Below are positions 1 to 5,829 of a stretch of DNA of 7,689 bases, piece by piece. The stretch's first letter is position 1, and every line of letters starts with the position of its first letter. The stretch comes from Methylococcaceae bacterium UBA659 (GTDB taxonomy: Bacteria > Pseudomonadota > Gammaproteobacteria > Methylococcales > Methylomonadaceae). The notes beneath the pieces were generated by a model that was given only the letters and a program-made list of their open reading frames with translations, did no database searches and was not told the origin of the DNA. The stretch covers positions 1-7,689 of the forward strand of contig DBNZ01000076.1 of the NCBI GenBank assembly GCA_002299495.1, in the 5' to 3' direction. A program made the position numbers and the translations under genes.

Positions 1-230
1 ATTAAGGAATCGGCCTTGTATTGGGTCAACACGCCAATCTTTCGGATGCCCGAGTTTATACAATTCGACAAGGCGAAATCGATAATCCGGAACTTACCCC
101 CAAAAGGCACCGCCGGTTTTGCACACCAATCCGTCATATCCATTAATCGCGAACCGCGCCCCCCGGCAAGAATCAGAGCTATGGTGTTCCTAGTCAAATG
201 ATGGACATTAATGTTGGATAAATCAGACAT
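1..230 (-). CDS. glgC: Glucose-1-phosphate adenylyltransferase (ADP-glucose pyrophosphorylase), 5' part only
   Basis: This enzyme makes ADP-glucose and pyrophosphate from glucose-1-phosphate and ATP, the committed step of bacterial glycogen synthesis in the cytoplasm. Reading the minus strand from the ATG at 230-228 gives 76 open codons to the window edge; the rest of the gene lies to the left. The visible protein starts MSDLSNINVHHLTRNTIALI. It then carries the nucleotidyltransferase signature LAGGRGSRL (about residues 21-29), the AKPAVPFGGKFRIIDF block (about 37-52) and ALSNCINSGIRKIGVLTQY (about 53-71), all nearly identical to E. coli GlgC. The start is supported by GGAG at 240-237, six bases before the ATG. 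The gene is divergent from glgB, so the two probably share a control region. No frameshift is seen. Identification is very secure; only the 3' extent is unknown. Confidence 0.96.
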   Translation of the reverse strand, partial: MSDLSNINVHHLTRNTIALILAGGRGSRLMDMTDWCAKPAVPFGGKFRIIDFALSNCINSGIRKIGVLTQYKADSL

Positions 231-271
231 AACTCTCTCCCCGTGGAATAAGTTCACAATTTTGGTTGCGT

Positions 272-300
272 TTGATAACATGGTTTACACGAATTATTCT
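272..300 (+). promoter_or_regulatory. Candidate sigma-70 promoter for glgB
   Basis: TTGATA at 272-277 matches five of six bases of the -35 consensus. After exactly 17 bases comes TATTCT at 295-300, which matches four of six bases of the -10 consensus. The start of transcription would fall near 307, just ahead of the GAGG ribosome binding site and the GTG at 322, giving a leader of about 15 bases. If correct, the frame positions 211 and 280 lie upstream of the transcript start and cannot be used. The -10 is only moderate, so this is a candidate. Confidence 0.4.
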
Positions 301-308
301 ACTACATT

Positions 309-312
309 GAGG
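309..312 (+). promoter_or_regulatory. Ribosome binding site that decides the glgB start (GTG 322)
   Basis: GAGG lies nine bases before the GTG at 322. The two upstream in-frame ATG codons, at 211 and 280, have no comparable purine-rich site at proper spacing. This supports GTG 322 as the translation start of glgB. Confidence 0.65.
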
Positions 313-321
313 CAAAGCAGA

Positions 322-2499
322 GTGAAAAAGCAATCGACCCTTACCTTAGACGCCGATGCACTAAAAATAATAGCCGCCAGCCATCACGATCCCTTTTCGA
401 TTCTAGGCCGCCACCAACAAAACGGCCAAACCGTTATCAAAGTTTTTTTACCTTCGGCGGAATCGGTCAGCCTAGCTGATTCTAAAACCGAATTTAAGCG
501 CATAATAGGCACAGACTTTTTTGAATGCCTGATTCCCGATGAAGCATTGCATGGCCACTACCTGTTAAGCTGGGTCGATAAAAAAGGCCATTCCCATCAA
601 GGTTACGACCCTTATGACTTCCCCCCCCAACTACCAGAATTTGACCAATACCTATTTTCGGAAGGCAGGCATTGGCACAGTTATCAAAAACTAGGTGCCC
701 ATTTACACTCCGTGGATGGCATTGCCGGAGTTTTATTCGCTGTTTGGGCCCCTAACGCCCAACGGGTCAGTGTCATCGGTGATTTCAACCGTTGGGATGG
801 GCGCTGCAACCCCATGCGATGCTTAGGTAGCAATGGCTTATGGGAATTGTTTATACCCGGCATCAAGGCTGGTTATTTATACAAATTCGAAATCTTGAAC
901 CGGTACAACCAACAACTGCTGGTTAAATCCGACCCTTACGGACAACAATTCGAATTAAGGCCGAATACTTCATCAATAGTACCGGCAAGCAGTTTGCATG
1001 TGTGGCAAGACCAGGACTGGATGCAAGCCCGAACTAATTTTGACTGGCTTCATGAGCCATTTTCAATTTACGAAGTGCATCTAGGATCTTGGCAACGAGA
1101 CCACCAAGGCAATTTTCTAAATTATCGGGAATTGGCGGATCAACTGGTTGATTATGTCTCCAAACTTGGTTTTACCCATATCGAATTGCTACCCATAACC
1201 GAACACCCATTAGACGCCTCATGGGGTTACCAGACAACCGGTTATTTCGCCCCGACCAGCCGTCACGGCACACCGGATGATTTCCGCTATTTCGTTGATA
1301 CGTTCCACCAAAAAGGGATAGGCGTTATCCTCGATTGGGTACCCGCCCATTTCCCCAAAGACGGCTATGCCCTAGCTCGGTTTGATGGCAGCGCACTGTA
1401 CGAACACGAAGACCCACGAAAAGGCGAGCATAGGGATTGGGGAACACTGATATACAATTACGGGCGCAATGAGGTCAAAAATTTCCTTTTGGCCAGCGCG
1501 ATATTTTGGTTGGAAGAATTCCATCTTGACGGACTCAGGGTGGACGCCGTGGCGTCCATGCTATACCTTGACTACTCCCGCAACCCAAACGACTGGGTTC
1601 CCAACCAGTATGGCGGCAATGAAAACCTTGAAGCCATCGATTTCCTGCGCGAACTCAACACCGTGACCCATAGCCAACATCCGGGCACCGTGATGATGGC
1701 TGAAGAGTCGACCGCTTGGCCACAAGTGACCCGACCCACCTGGGCGGGCGGCCTTGGTTTTTCCATGAAATGGAATATGGGTTGGATGCACGATACCCTC
1801 GCCTATATGAGCCGGGAGCCCATCCATCGTAAATATCATCATGACAAGCTGACTTTTGGTTTGCTTTATGCGTTTACGGAAAATTTCACCCTGCCTTTTT
1901 CACATGACGAAGTAGTCCATGGCAAAGGATCCTTGGCGAATAAAATGCCGGGGGACCCATGGCAGCGTTTCGCCAACCTGCGATTGCTTTACACCTTCAT
2001 GTTCACCTATCCGGGCAAGAAACTACTGTTCATGGGCTGCGAATTTGGCCAAGGGAACGAATGGAATTTCAACCGGCCTTTGGATTGGTATGTCTTGGAC
2101 TACCCACACCACCAAGGCATACAAACGCTGGTGAAAGACCTCAACCAATTATACAAATCTGAACCGGCCCTGTACCAACATGACTTCGACCATCATGGAT
2201 TTGACTGGATCGATTGCCATGATGTGCAGCAATCGATCATTAGTTACCGGCGCAAGCACGACGACCAAGATTTAGTGATTATCCTCAACTTTACGCCAGT
2301 CCCCCGCGAAAACTACCGGATTGGCGTCCCAAGAGCGGGCACCTACACCGAAATTTTCAACTCCGATTCGTCTTATTACGACGGCGGCAACATGGGCAAT
2401 GGCTTCGCTGTTTCCGAACCGAGACCCTGGATGGACAGCCCCTATTCTATCAATTTAACCTTACCCCCCCTAGCCGGCGTCATATTGAAAATCCTATAA
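322..2499 (+). CDS. glgB: 1,4-alpha-glucan (glycogen) branching enzyme, GH13
   Basis: The enzyme cuts alpha-1,4-glucan chains and re-attaches the pieces through alpha-1,6 links to create glycogen branches. I choose GTG 322 (725 aa) over the longest frame from ATG 211 (762 aa). It has a GAGG site, avoids overlap with glgC, matches E. coli GlgB (728 aa), and the extra 37 residues do not resemble the family. Domains: N1 beta domain about 1-115; CBM48 about 120-210 (FAVWAPNAQRVSV, then FNRWDG); GH13 barrel about 250-610; C-terminal beta domain to 725. Visible GH13 residues are D338 and H343 in DWVPAHFP, nucleophile D408 in GLRVDAVASM, acid/base E461 in MMAEEST and D529 in SHDEVVHGKGS. Each lies three positions after its E. 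coli counterpart (D335, H340, D405, E458, D526). The C-terminus has NFTPVPRENYRIG and LTLPPLAG, as in the family. All catalytic residues are intact. It is probably transcribed with glgA downstream. A run of eight C at 621-628 sits inside the gene with the frame intact. Confidence 0.96.
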   Translation: MKKQSTLTLDADALKIIAASHHDPFSILGRHQQNGQTVIKVFLPSAESVSLADSKTEFKRIIGTDFFECLIPDEALHGHYLLSWVDKKGHSHQGYDPYDFPPQLPEFDQYLFSEGRHWHSYQKLGAHLHSVDGIAGVLFAVWAPNAQRVSVIGDFNRWDGRCNPMRCLGSNGLWELFIPGIKAGYLYKFEILNRYNQQLLVKSDPYGQQFELRPNTSSIVPASSLHVWQDQDWMQARTNFDWLHEPFSIYEVHLGSWQRDHQGNFLNYRELADQLVDYVSKLGFTHIELLPITEHPLDASWGYQTTGYFAPTSRHGTPDDFRYFVDTFHQKGIGVILDWVPAHFPKDGYALARFDGSALYEHEDPRKGEHRDWGTLIYNYGRNEVKNFLLASAIFWLEEFHLDGLRVDAVASMLYLDYSRNPNDWVPNQYGGNENLEAIDFLRELNTVTHSQHPGTVMMAEESTAWPQVTRPTWAGGLGFSMKWNMGWMHDTLAYMSREPIHRKYHHDKLTFGLLYAFTENFTLPFSHDEVVHGKGSLANKMPGDPWQRFANLRLLYTFMFTYPGKKLLFMGCEFGQGNEWNFNRPLDWYVLDYPHHQGIQTLVKDLNQLYKSEPALYQHDFDHHGFDWIDCHDVQQSIISYRRKHDDQDLVIILNFTPVPRENYRIGVPRAGTYTEIFNSDSSYYDGGNMGNGFAVSEPRPWMDSPYSINLTLPPLAGVILKIL

Positions 2500-2531
2500 T
2501 TAAAACAACCGCTTCGGATAGCGTTAACGAC

Positions 2532-2560
2532 TATTACCCAAGTGGGGAATATGCTTTTTT
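2532..2560 (+). terminator. Weak rho-independent terminator-like hairpin between glgB and glgA
   Basis: TATTACCC (2532-2539) can pair with GGGGAATA (2544-2551) around the loop AAGT. This gives seven pairs with one A-G mismatch. Three bases later comes a run of six T (2555-2560). Position and shape fit a weak or partial terminator after glgB that would lower readthrough into glgA. The stem has only three G-C pairs, so efficient termination is doubtful. Confidence 0.4.
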
Positions 2561-2569
2561 GCCCCACTT
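2540..2569 (+). repeat. Inverted repeat, perfect 8-bp stem, overlapping the glgB terminator-like hairpin
   Basis: AAGTGGGG (2540-2547) is the exact reverse complement of CCCCACTT (2562-2569), with a 14-base loop that contains the six-T run. The GGGG of the left arm is also the right arm of the upstream terminator-like hairpin, so the two structures exclude each other. This stem is stronger (five G-C pairs) and has no U-run after it, so it is not itself a standard terminator. Confidence 0.6.
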
Positions 2570-2577
2570 AACCCAAC

Positions 2578-2583
2578 TATAAA
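2578..2583 (+). promoter_or_regulatory. Possible -10 element upstream of glgA
   Basis: TATAAA at 2578-2583 matches five of six bases of the -10 consensus and would start transcription near 2590, about 22 bases before the glgA ATG. No good -35 lies at 16-18 bases (only T-rich sequence), and there is no TGn extension. This is a weak candidate for an internal promoter giving glgA some independence from glgB. Confidence 0.22.
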
Positions 2584-2611
2584 AATTTGCCGAGGCGCAA
2601 TAGGAAGCGAT

Positions 2612-4045
2612 ATGAAAAAAATACTCTTCGTGACCAGCGAAGCCTATCCGTTAATAAAAACCGGCGGGTTGGCCGATGTTTCGGCCAGTTTACCTAAGGC
2701 ATTAACGAACCTGTCCCAAGACATCCGCCTGATTATTCCCAACTATCAAAGCCTTAAGCTGGCAGAGAAACCGATTTACATGGGCACGATCAGGGTTGAC
2801 AACCTGCCGGTCAATATTCTTTACAGCCGAATGCCAGGCTCCAAGATTCCCGTTTGGTTAGTCGATTACCCAGACTTTTTTGGCCACGCCGGAAATCCTT
2901 ATACCAATGAAGCAGGCCAATCTTGGCCAAACAACAGCCAACGGTTCGGCCTTTTTTGCCGTATTGCTGTGGAAGTCGCTATGAATCGGGCCAATTTAAA
3001 TTGGAAACCCGACATCGTCCATTGTAACGATTGGCAAAGCGGTTTGGTCCCCGCTTATTTGTCATTAGAAAAAAAACGCCCGAAAACCGTTTTCACTATC
3101 CACAACATAGCGTATCAAGGCCTGTTCCCTGCACCCGAGGCGATTTCATTAAATATTCCGGGAAAATTATGGAATGCCCAAGGCCTAGAATTTTATAACA
3201 TGCTGTCTTTTATGAAAGGCGGCTTGGTTTATGCCGACCATATCACAACGGTCAGCCCTACCTACGCGCTAGAAATCCAAACCCCAGAATTTGGCTATGG
3301 CCTAGAGGGTTTATTGGCGTTCAGAAAAAAACAGTTGACCGGCATCCTCAACGGCATCGACATTGAGCAATGGAATCCGGCGTCCGACGCCTACATAAAA
3401 CAAACTTATGATGAATCCACTTTAGAACTAAAAGCGGCCAATAAACGCGAATTGCAAACCCGGATGGGATTACCCCTTGCGGAGGAGCCGCCGTTGTTCG
3501 GTTTAATCAGCCGACTGGTCAGACAAAAAGGCATTGAATTGGTATTGGACAGCTTGCCTGAATTACTAAAAATGCCCGTCCAATTGATTGTCCTAGGTTC
3601 CGGTGAACCCTTTATCGAACACCGGCTGGCCGAATTTGCCAACCGTCACCCAGAAAAGTTTGCGTTAGTTATCGGCTATGACGAATCCTTGGCCCACTTG
3701 ATCGAGGCGGGTGCGGACATTTTCTTGATGCCATCCTTATTTGAACCATGCGGGCTTAACCAAATGTACAGCCAACGCTACGGCACTGTCCCGATAGTGC
3801 GAAAAACCGGTGGACTGGCCGACACCGTAATTGACAGCCTACCCCACTCCATAGCCGACAAAACTGCAACGGGCATCGTGTTTAAGGGCGCATCCGCCGG
3901 TTCGTTGCTTGAAGCCATCAAACGCACCCTGTTGCTTTACAACAATCCAAGCGCCTGGAAAAAAATACAGATCAACGGCATGCGGAAAGATTTTTCCTGG
4001 CGACGCAGTGCCGAATTGTATTTAGATTTGTATGAAAACCTTTAA
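2612..4045 (+). CDS. glgA: Glycogen synthase, ADP-glucose type (GT5)
   Basis: GlgA transfers glucose from ADP-glucose to the non-reducing end of a growing alpha-1,4-glucan. The protein is 477 aa, the same length as E. coli GlgA. The N-terminal Rossmann domain begins MKKILFVTSEAYPLIKTGGL, where K16 of the KTGGL motif is the conserved ADP-glucose-binding lysine (E. coli K15). The GT-B C-terminal domain shows ISRLVRQKG with R301 and K306 (E. coli R300 and K305) and SLFEPCGLNQMYSQRYG with E378 (E. coli E377), followed by the second TGGLADTV. Internal motifs such as VHCNDWQSGLVPAY, FTIHNIAYQGLF and GILNGID are also typical. The start is supported by AGGA at 2602-2605, six bases before the ATG. It follows glgB by 112 bases in the same direction and probably shares its transcript, modulated by the hairpins in that spacer. 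No active-site residue is missing. Confidence 0.97.
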   Translation: MKKILFVTSEAYPLIKTGGLADVSASLPKALTNLSQDIRLIIPNYQSLKLAEKPIYMGTIRVDNLPVNILYSRMPGSKIPVWLVDYPDFFGHAGNPYTNEAGQSWPNNSQRFGLFCRIAVEVAMNRANLNWKPDIVHCNDWQSGLVPAYLSLEKKRPKTVFTIHNIAYQGLFPAPEAISLNIPGKLWNAQGLEFYNMLSFMKGGLVYADHITTVSPTYALEIQTPEFGYGLEGLLAFRKKQLTGILNGIDIEQWNPASDAYIKQTYDESTLELKAANKRELQTRMGLPLAEEPPLFGLISRLVRQKGIELVLDSLPELLKMPVQLIVLGSGEPFIEHRLAEFANRHPEKFALVIGYDESLAHLIEAGADIFLMPSLFEPCGLNQMYSQRYGTVPIVRKTGGLADTVIDSLPHSIADKTATGIVFKGASAGSLLEAIKRTLLLYNNPSAWKKIQINGMRKDFSWRRSAELYLDLYENL

Positions 4046-4061
4046 CCGCAAAAGCAATTTA

Positions 4062-4679
4062 TTATTTCCTTGCTTCTATCAGCTTAATGATGTCAGTGCT
4101 GGACTCATCGACGAAGACTTTAGAAAAACCACAGGCCTTGACGTTCTTAACCGTATTGCGGTTGATATTTGCCCCCATTAAAGCCACTACTATAGGGTTA
4201 ATCCTGTTCATTAACCAAGCAAGCGGTGAATAAGAACTTAACACATGCTCTAACAACAAAACTTGGCCGCCCGGCTTGCAAACCCGGTAAATCTCCTTAA
4301 GCCCCTTGCCGGGCAAAGGGACTGAGCAAAACACAAACGAGGCAATAACCGTATCAAAACTATTGTCGGCATAACAAAGGGATTGCACGTCCATGAATTG
4401 CAAATCCACGTTAATACGTCTCAAGGCTTTTTTACGCTCCGCTCGAAGCAGCATTTTCGGGCTAAAGTCAATCGCCGTTATCCTTGCGGCTTGTGGATAA
4501 ACGTTGAAGTTTTTCCCTGTCCCCACCCCTACTTCAAGGATATGATGGCCGTCAACTTTTTGCCAAAGCCTTTGCCGCCAACGCTTAAAGAACAAGCCTT
4601 CCATCATCGCTTCCAGTAAATCATAAAACGGAGCGATGCGGTCGTAGCGTTTACTAATAGTGGAGCTATCGGAAAACAT
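4062..4679 (-). CDS. Class I SAM-dependent methyltransferase, UbiE/PmtA-like (Methyltransf_11)
   Basis: This 205-aa protein is probably a small-molecule or lipid methyltransferase; the substrate cannot be read from the sequence. It begins with a family-typical segment, KRYDRIAPFYDLLE (about 10-23). Motif I, LEVGVGTG (48-55), is the SAM-binding loop. An acidic residue, D71 in AIDFSPKML, ends strand 2. DNSFDTV (105-111) and RVCKPGGQVLLLEH (132-145) are the later core motifs, and GANINRNTVKNV (169-180) resembles the C-terminal signature of PmtA/METTL7-like enzymes. This pattern is closer to bacterial phosphatidylethanolamine N-methyltransferase-like proteins than to true UbiE, which is longer (about 250 aa). 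The start has GGTGA six bases upstream. It lies 17 bases after the stop of the lipoprotein gene, so the two are probably cotranscribed. It converges with glgA, with stop codons 16 bases apart. The fold is secure; the substrate is unknown. Confidence 0.88.
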   Translation of the reverse strand: MFSDSSTISKRYDRIAPFYDLLEAMMEGLFFKRWRQRLWQKVDGHHILEVGVGTGKNFNVYPQAARITAIDFSPKMLLRAERKKALRRINVDLQFMDVQSLCYADNSFDTVIASFVFCSVPLPGKGLKEIYRVCKPGGQVLLLEHVLSSYSPLAWLMNRINPIVVALMGANINRNTVKNVKACGFSKVFVDESSTDIIKLIEARK

Positions 4680-4696
4680 CGATAGTCACCGGCTAA

Positions 4697-5107
4697 TCAG
4701 TTTGGGTTAGGCATCAAATACACCGATTTTGATTCCGGCAAGGACCACATCGCCCCGGTTAACGGGTCAATAAGTAACATGCCAGGAATAACGCCAAGCA
4801 ACAAATTGCCCCAATACCAGGTGTTTAAGTCGGCATTAAGCGGCGCGGTCTGGACGCCGAAACCTTCCTTTTGGAATTTAAGCGTATATTTTTCGCCTCT
4901 AAAATAACCGGCATCCGGTTTCAGGCTTACCGTTTCAGGCGTGGTTCCGCTATGGATCACTTTTCCATGTTGGTTAATCACGTCAAAATCCGCGTGTTTC
5001 GGAAAACTGCTGATAGTCACCGGGTTTGAGCCATGATTAACGATGCTGGCGCAAGCCGACAACACAGTGGCGGCAAAACCTAAGACCATTATTATTTTCA
5101 TCGACAT
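4697..5107 (-). CDS. Small outer-membrane lipoprotein with PEGA-like domain
   Basis: This is a 136-aa predicted lipoprotein. Residues 1-18 form a signal peptide (one lysine, then a hydrophobic core) ending in the lipobox LSAC, with C19 as the lipidated residue. Position +2 is alanine, not aspartate, which fits sorting to the outer membrane. The mature part starts ASIVNHGSNPVTISS, a pattern common in small CASI-type lipoproteins. Residues about 33-83 look like a PEGA-type beta repeat (SSFPKHADFDV, SGTTPETVSL, YTLKFQKEGF). The C-terminal part has a hydrophobic glycine-rich stretch, WYWGNLLLGVIPGMLLIDPLTGAM (about 97-120), which is also typical of this family and could pack against a membrane. 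The start ATG has AAGG ten bases upstream. A second ATG two codons later is possible but worse spaced. It follows the TIGR04073-type gene by 55 bases and precedes the methyltransferase by 17. The exact role is unknown. Confidence 0.82.
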   Translation of the reverse strand: MSMKIIMVLGFAATVLSACASIVNHGSNPVTISSFPKHADFDVINQHGKVIHSGTTPETVSLKPDAGYFRGEKYTLKFQKEGFGVQTAPLNADLNTWYWGNLLLGVIPGMLLIDPLTGAMWSLPESKSVYLMPNPN

Positions 5108-5162
5108 AACTTTAGAACCTTTAAGTGCGGGGAAATTAAAAAGCGATCGAAAAAGGCGGCGG

Positions 5163-5768
5163 CTATTTCATCATGCGTTGTTGAAATAAGCCGTCAATTT
5201 TCTGATTGGTTTGGCCATTGTAACCGCTACGGCCGTCAATAGCCTGCCGTGGCGGAGTCGCAACAGCGGCCGGTTTTACCGGTGCCGACGCCGCTTCCGG
5301 CTTGCCCACTACCGCATCACCGTCTAAGCATTTGTCGAGACGAAACAAGTCCTCATAAGAAGTGTCCTGATCGAAATCTTCCCAAGCATACAGCGGATAG
5401 ACCACCGGTTTAGTCGGGATGGGCAACGTCGCCAAATCGGCCACGGCCGTCACCAACCGCCCGGTCATATTGATGACGCCTTTCAATAAACCGCCGGTCA
5501 AACCAAAAAAAATATTGCTGTCATTCGTAACGTTAATAATGCCTTTAGGAACTTCCGGAAAACTTAATAACAAATTAGCCACGGTACGCAGGCCTTTTTC
5601 ATTAATTTTCCGACCATAACTGCAAGGGGCTTGGTTCTGAATTTTACTGGCTGTTTGGGCAACGGCCGCATAATCAACATGTTCCTCCGCCAAGGTGACG
5701 ACGGAGAAAGCACTGCTCATTAACGCAGCACAAATCAGCGGCGCGGTTAACCGGTTAGATTCATTCAT
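5163..5768 (-). CDS. Secreted exosortase-system-associated protein, TIGR04073-like
   Basis: This is a 201-aa exported protein. Residues 1-27 form a Sec signal peptide with likely cleavage after TLA (27). The core at about 55-140 fits the TIGR04073 family, named for its occurrence in exosortase/PEP-CTERM genomes: EKGLRTVANLLLSFPEVPKG, then NIFFGLTGGLLKGV, then a conserved turn ADLATLPIPTKPVVYP. The core is followed by a proline/alanine-rich linker (about 155-175) and a polar, glutamine-rich tail (about 178-201) that I do not recognise. Two cysteines, C49 and C147, bracket the core and could form a disulfide in the periplasm. The ATG has AGGA six bases upstream and lies about 34 bases below a good extended -10 promoter. 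It is the first of three minus-strand genes. No exosortase or PEP-CTERM protein is visible in this window. Family assignment is from pattern recognition only, and the molecular function is unknown. Confidence 0.78.
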   Translation of the reverse strand: MNESNRLTAPLICAALMSSAFSVVTLAEEHVDYAAVAQTASKIQNQAPCSYGRKINEKGLRTVANLLLSFPEVPKGIINVTNDSNIFFGLTGGLLKGVINMTGRLVTAVADLATLPIPTKPVVYPLYAWEDFDQDTSYEDLFRLDKCLDGDAVVGKPEAASAPVKPAAVATPPRQAIDGRSGYNGQTNQKIDGLFQQRMMK

Positions 5769-5808
5769 GGCAATTCCTATGGTTCTTGGTTTTGGATTGA
5801 CTCCAGCA

Positions 5809-5817
5809 AGTATAGCA
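5809..5817 (-). promoter_or_regulatory. Extended -10 promoter for the TIGR04073-lipoprotein-methyltransferase group
   Basis: On the minus strand this reads TGCTATACT: a TGn extension followed by TATACT, a five-of-six match to the -10 consensus. Just upstream is an A/T-rich stretch (5820-5833) but no good -35 hexamer, as is usual for extended -10 promoters. Transcription would start near 5802, giving a leader of about 34 bases to the ATG at 5768. The element lies in the 61-base gap after the tex stop codon. Confidence 0.55.
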
Positions 5818-5829
5818 GAGCTTTAATTT

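Larger units (their letters stand above)
231..321. promoter_or_regulatory. Divergent glgC-glgB intergenic control region
   Basis: This 91-base, AT-leaning spacer lies between the glgC start codon (minus strand) and the preferred GTG start of glgB (plus strand). It must carry the glgC ribosome binding site, and probably promoters for both directions unless transcription enters from elsewhere. A plausible glgB promoter is visible (separate entry). I could not pick a convincing -35/-10 pair for glgC on the minus strand, although the stretch 285-300 is AT-rich in both directions. No recognised activator site is claimed. Confidence 0.6.

Noticed and set aside
16..201. Plus-strand open frame of 61 codons at the left edge
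   Set aside because: It lies antisense to the clear glgC coding sequence on the minus strand and resembles no family.
211..321. N-terminal extension of glgB from ATG 211 or ATG 280
   Set aside because: There is no good ribosome binding site, no family resemblance, and overlap with the glgC start; GTG 322 is better supported.
1561..1842. Minus-strand open frames opposite the GlgB catalytic region
   Set aside because: They are shadows of the strongly conserved GH13 motifs on the plus strand.
5108..5162. Terminator between the TIGR04073-type gene and the lipoprotein gene
   Set aside because: The minus strand has two T runs around a CGATCG palindrome, but no stable GC-rich stem ends at either run.
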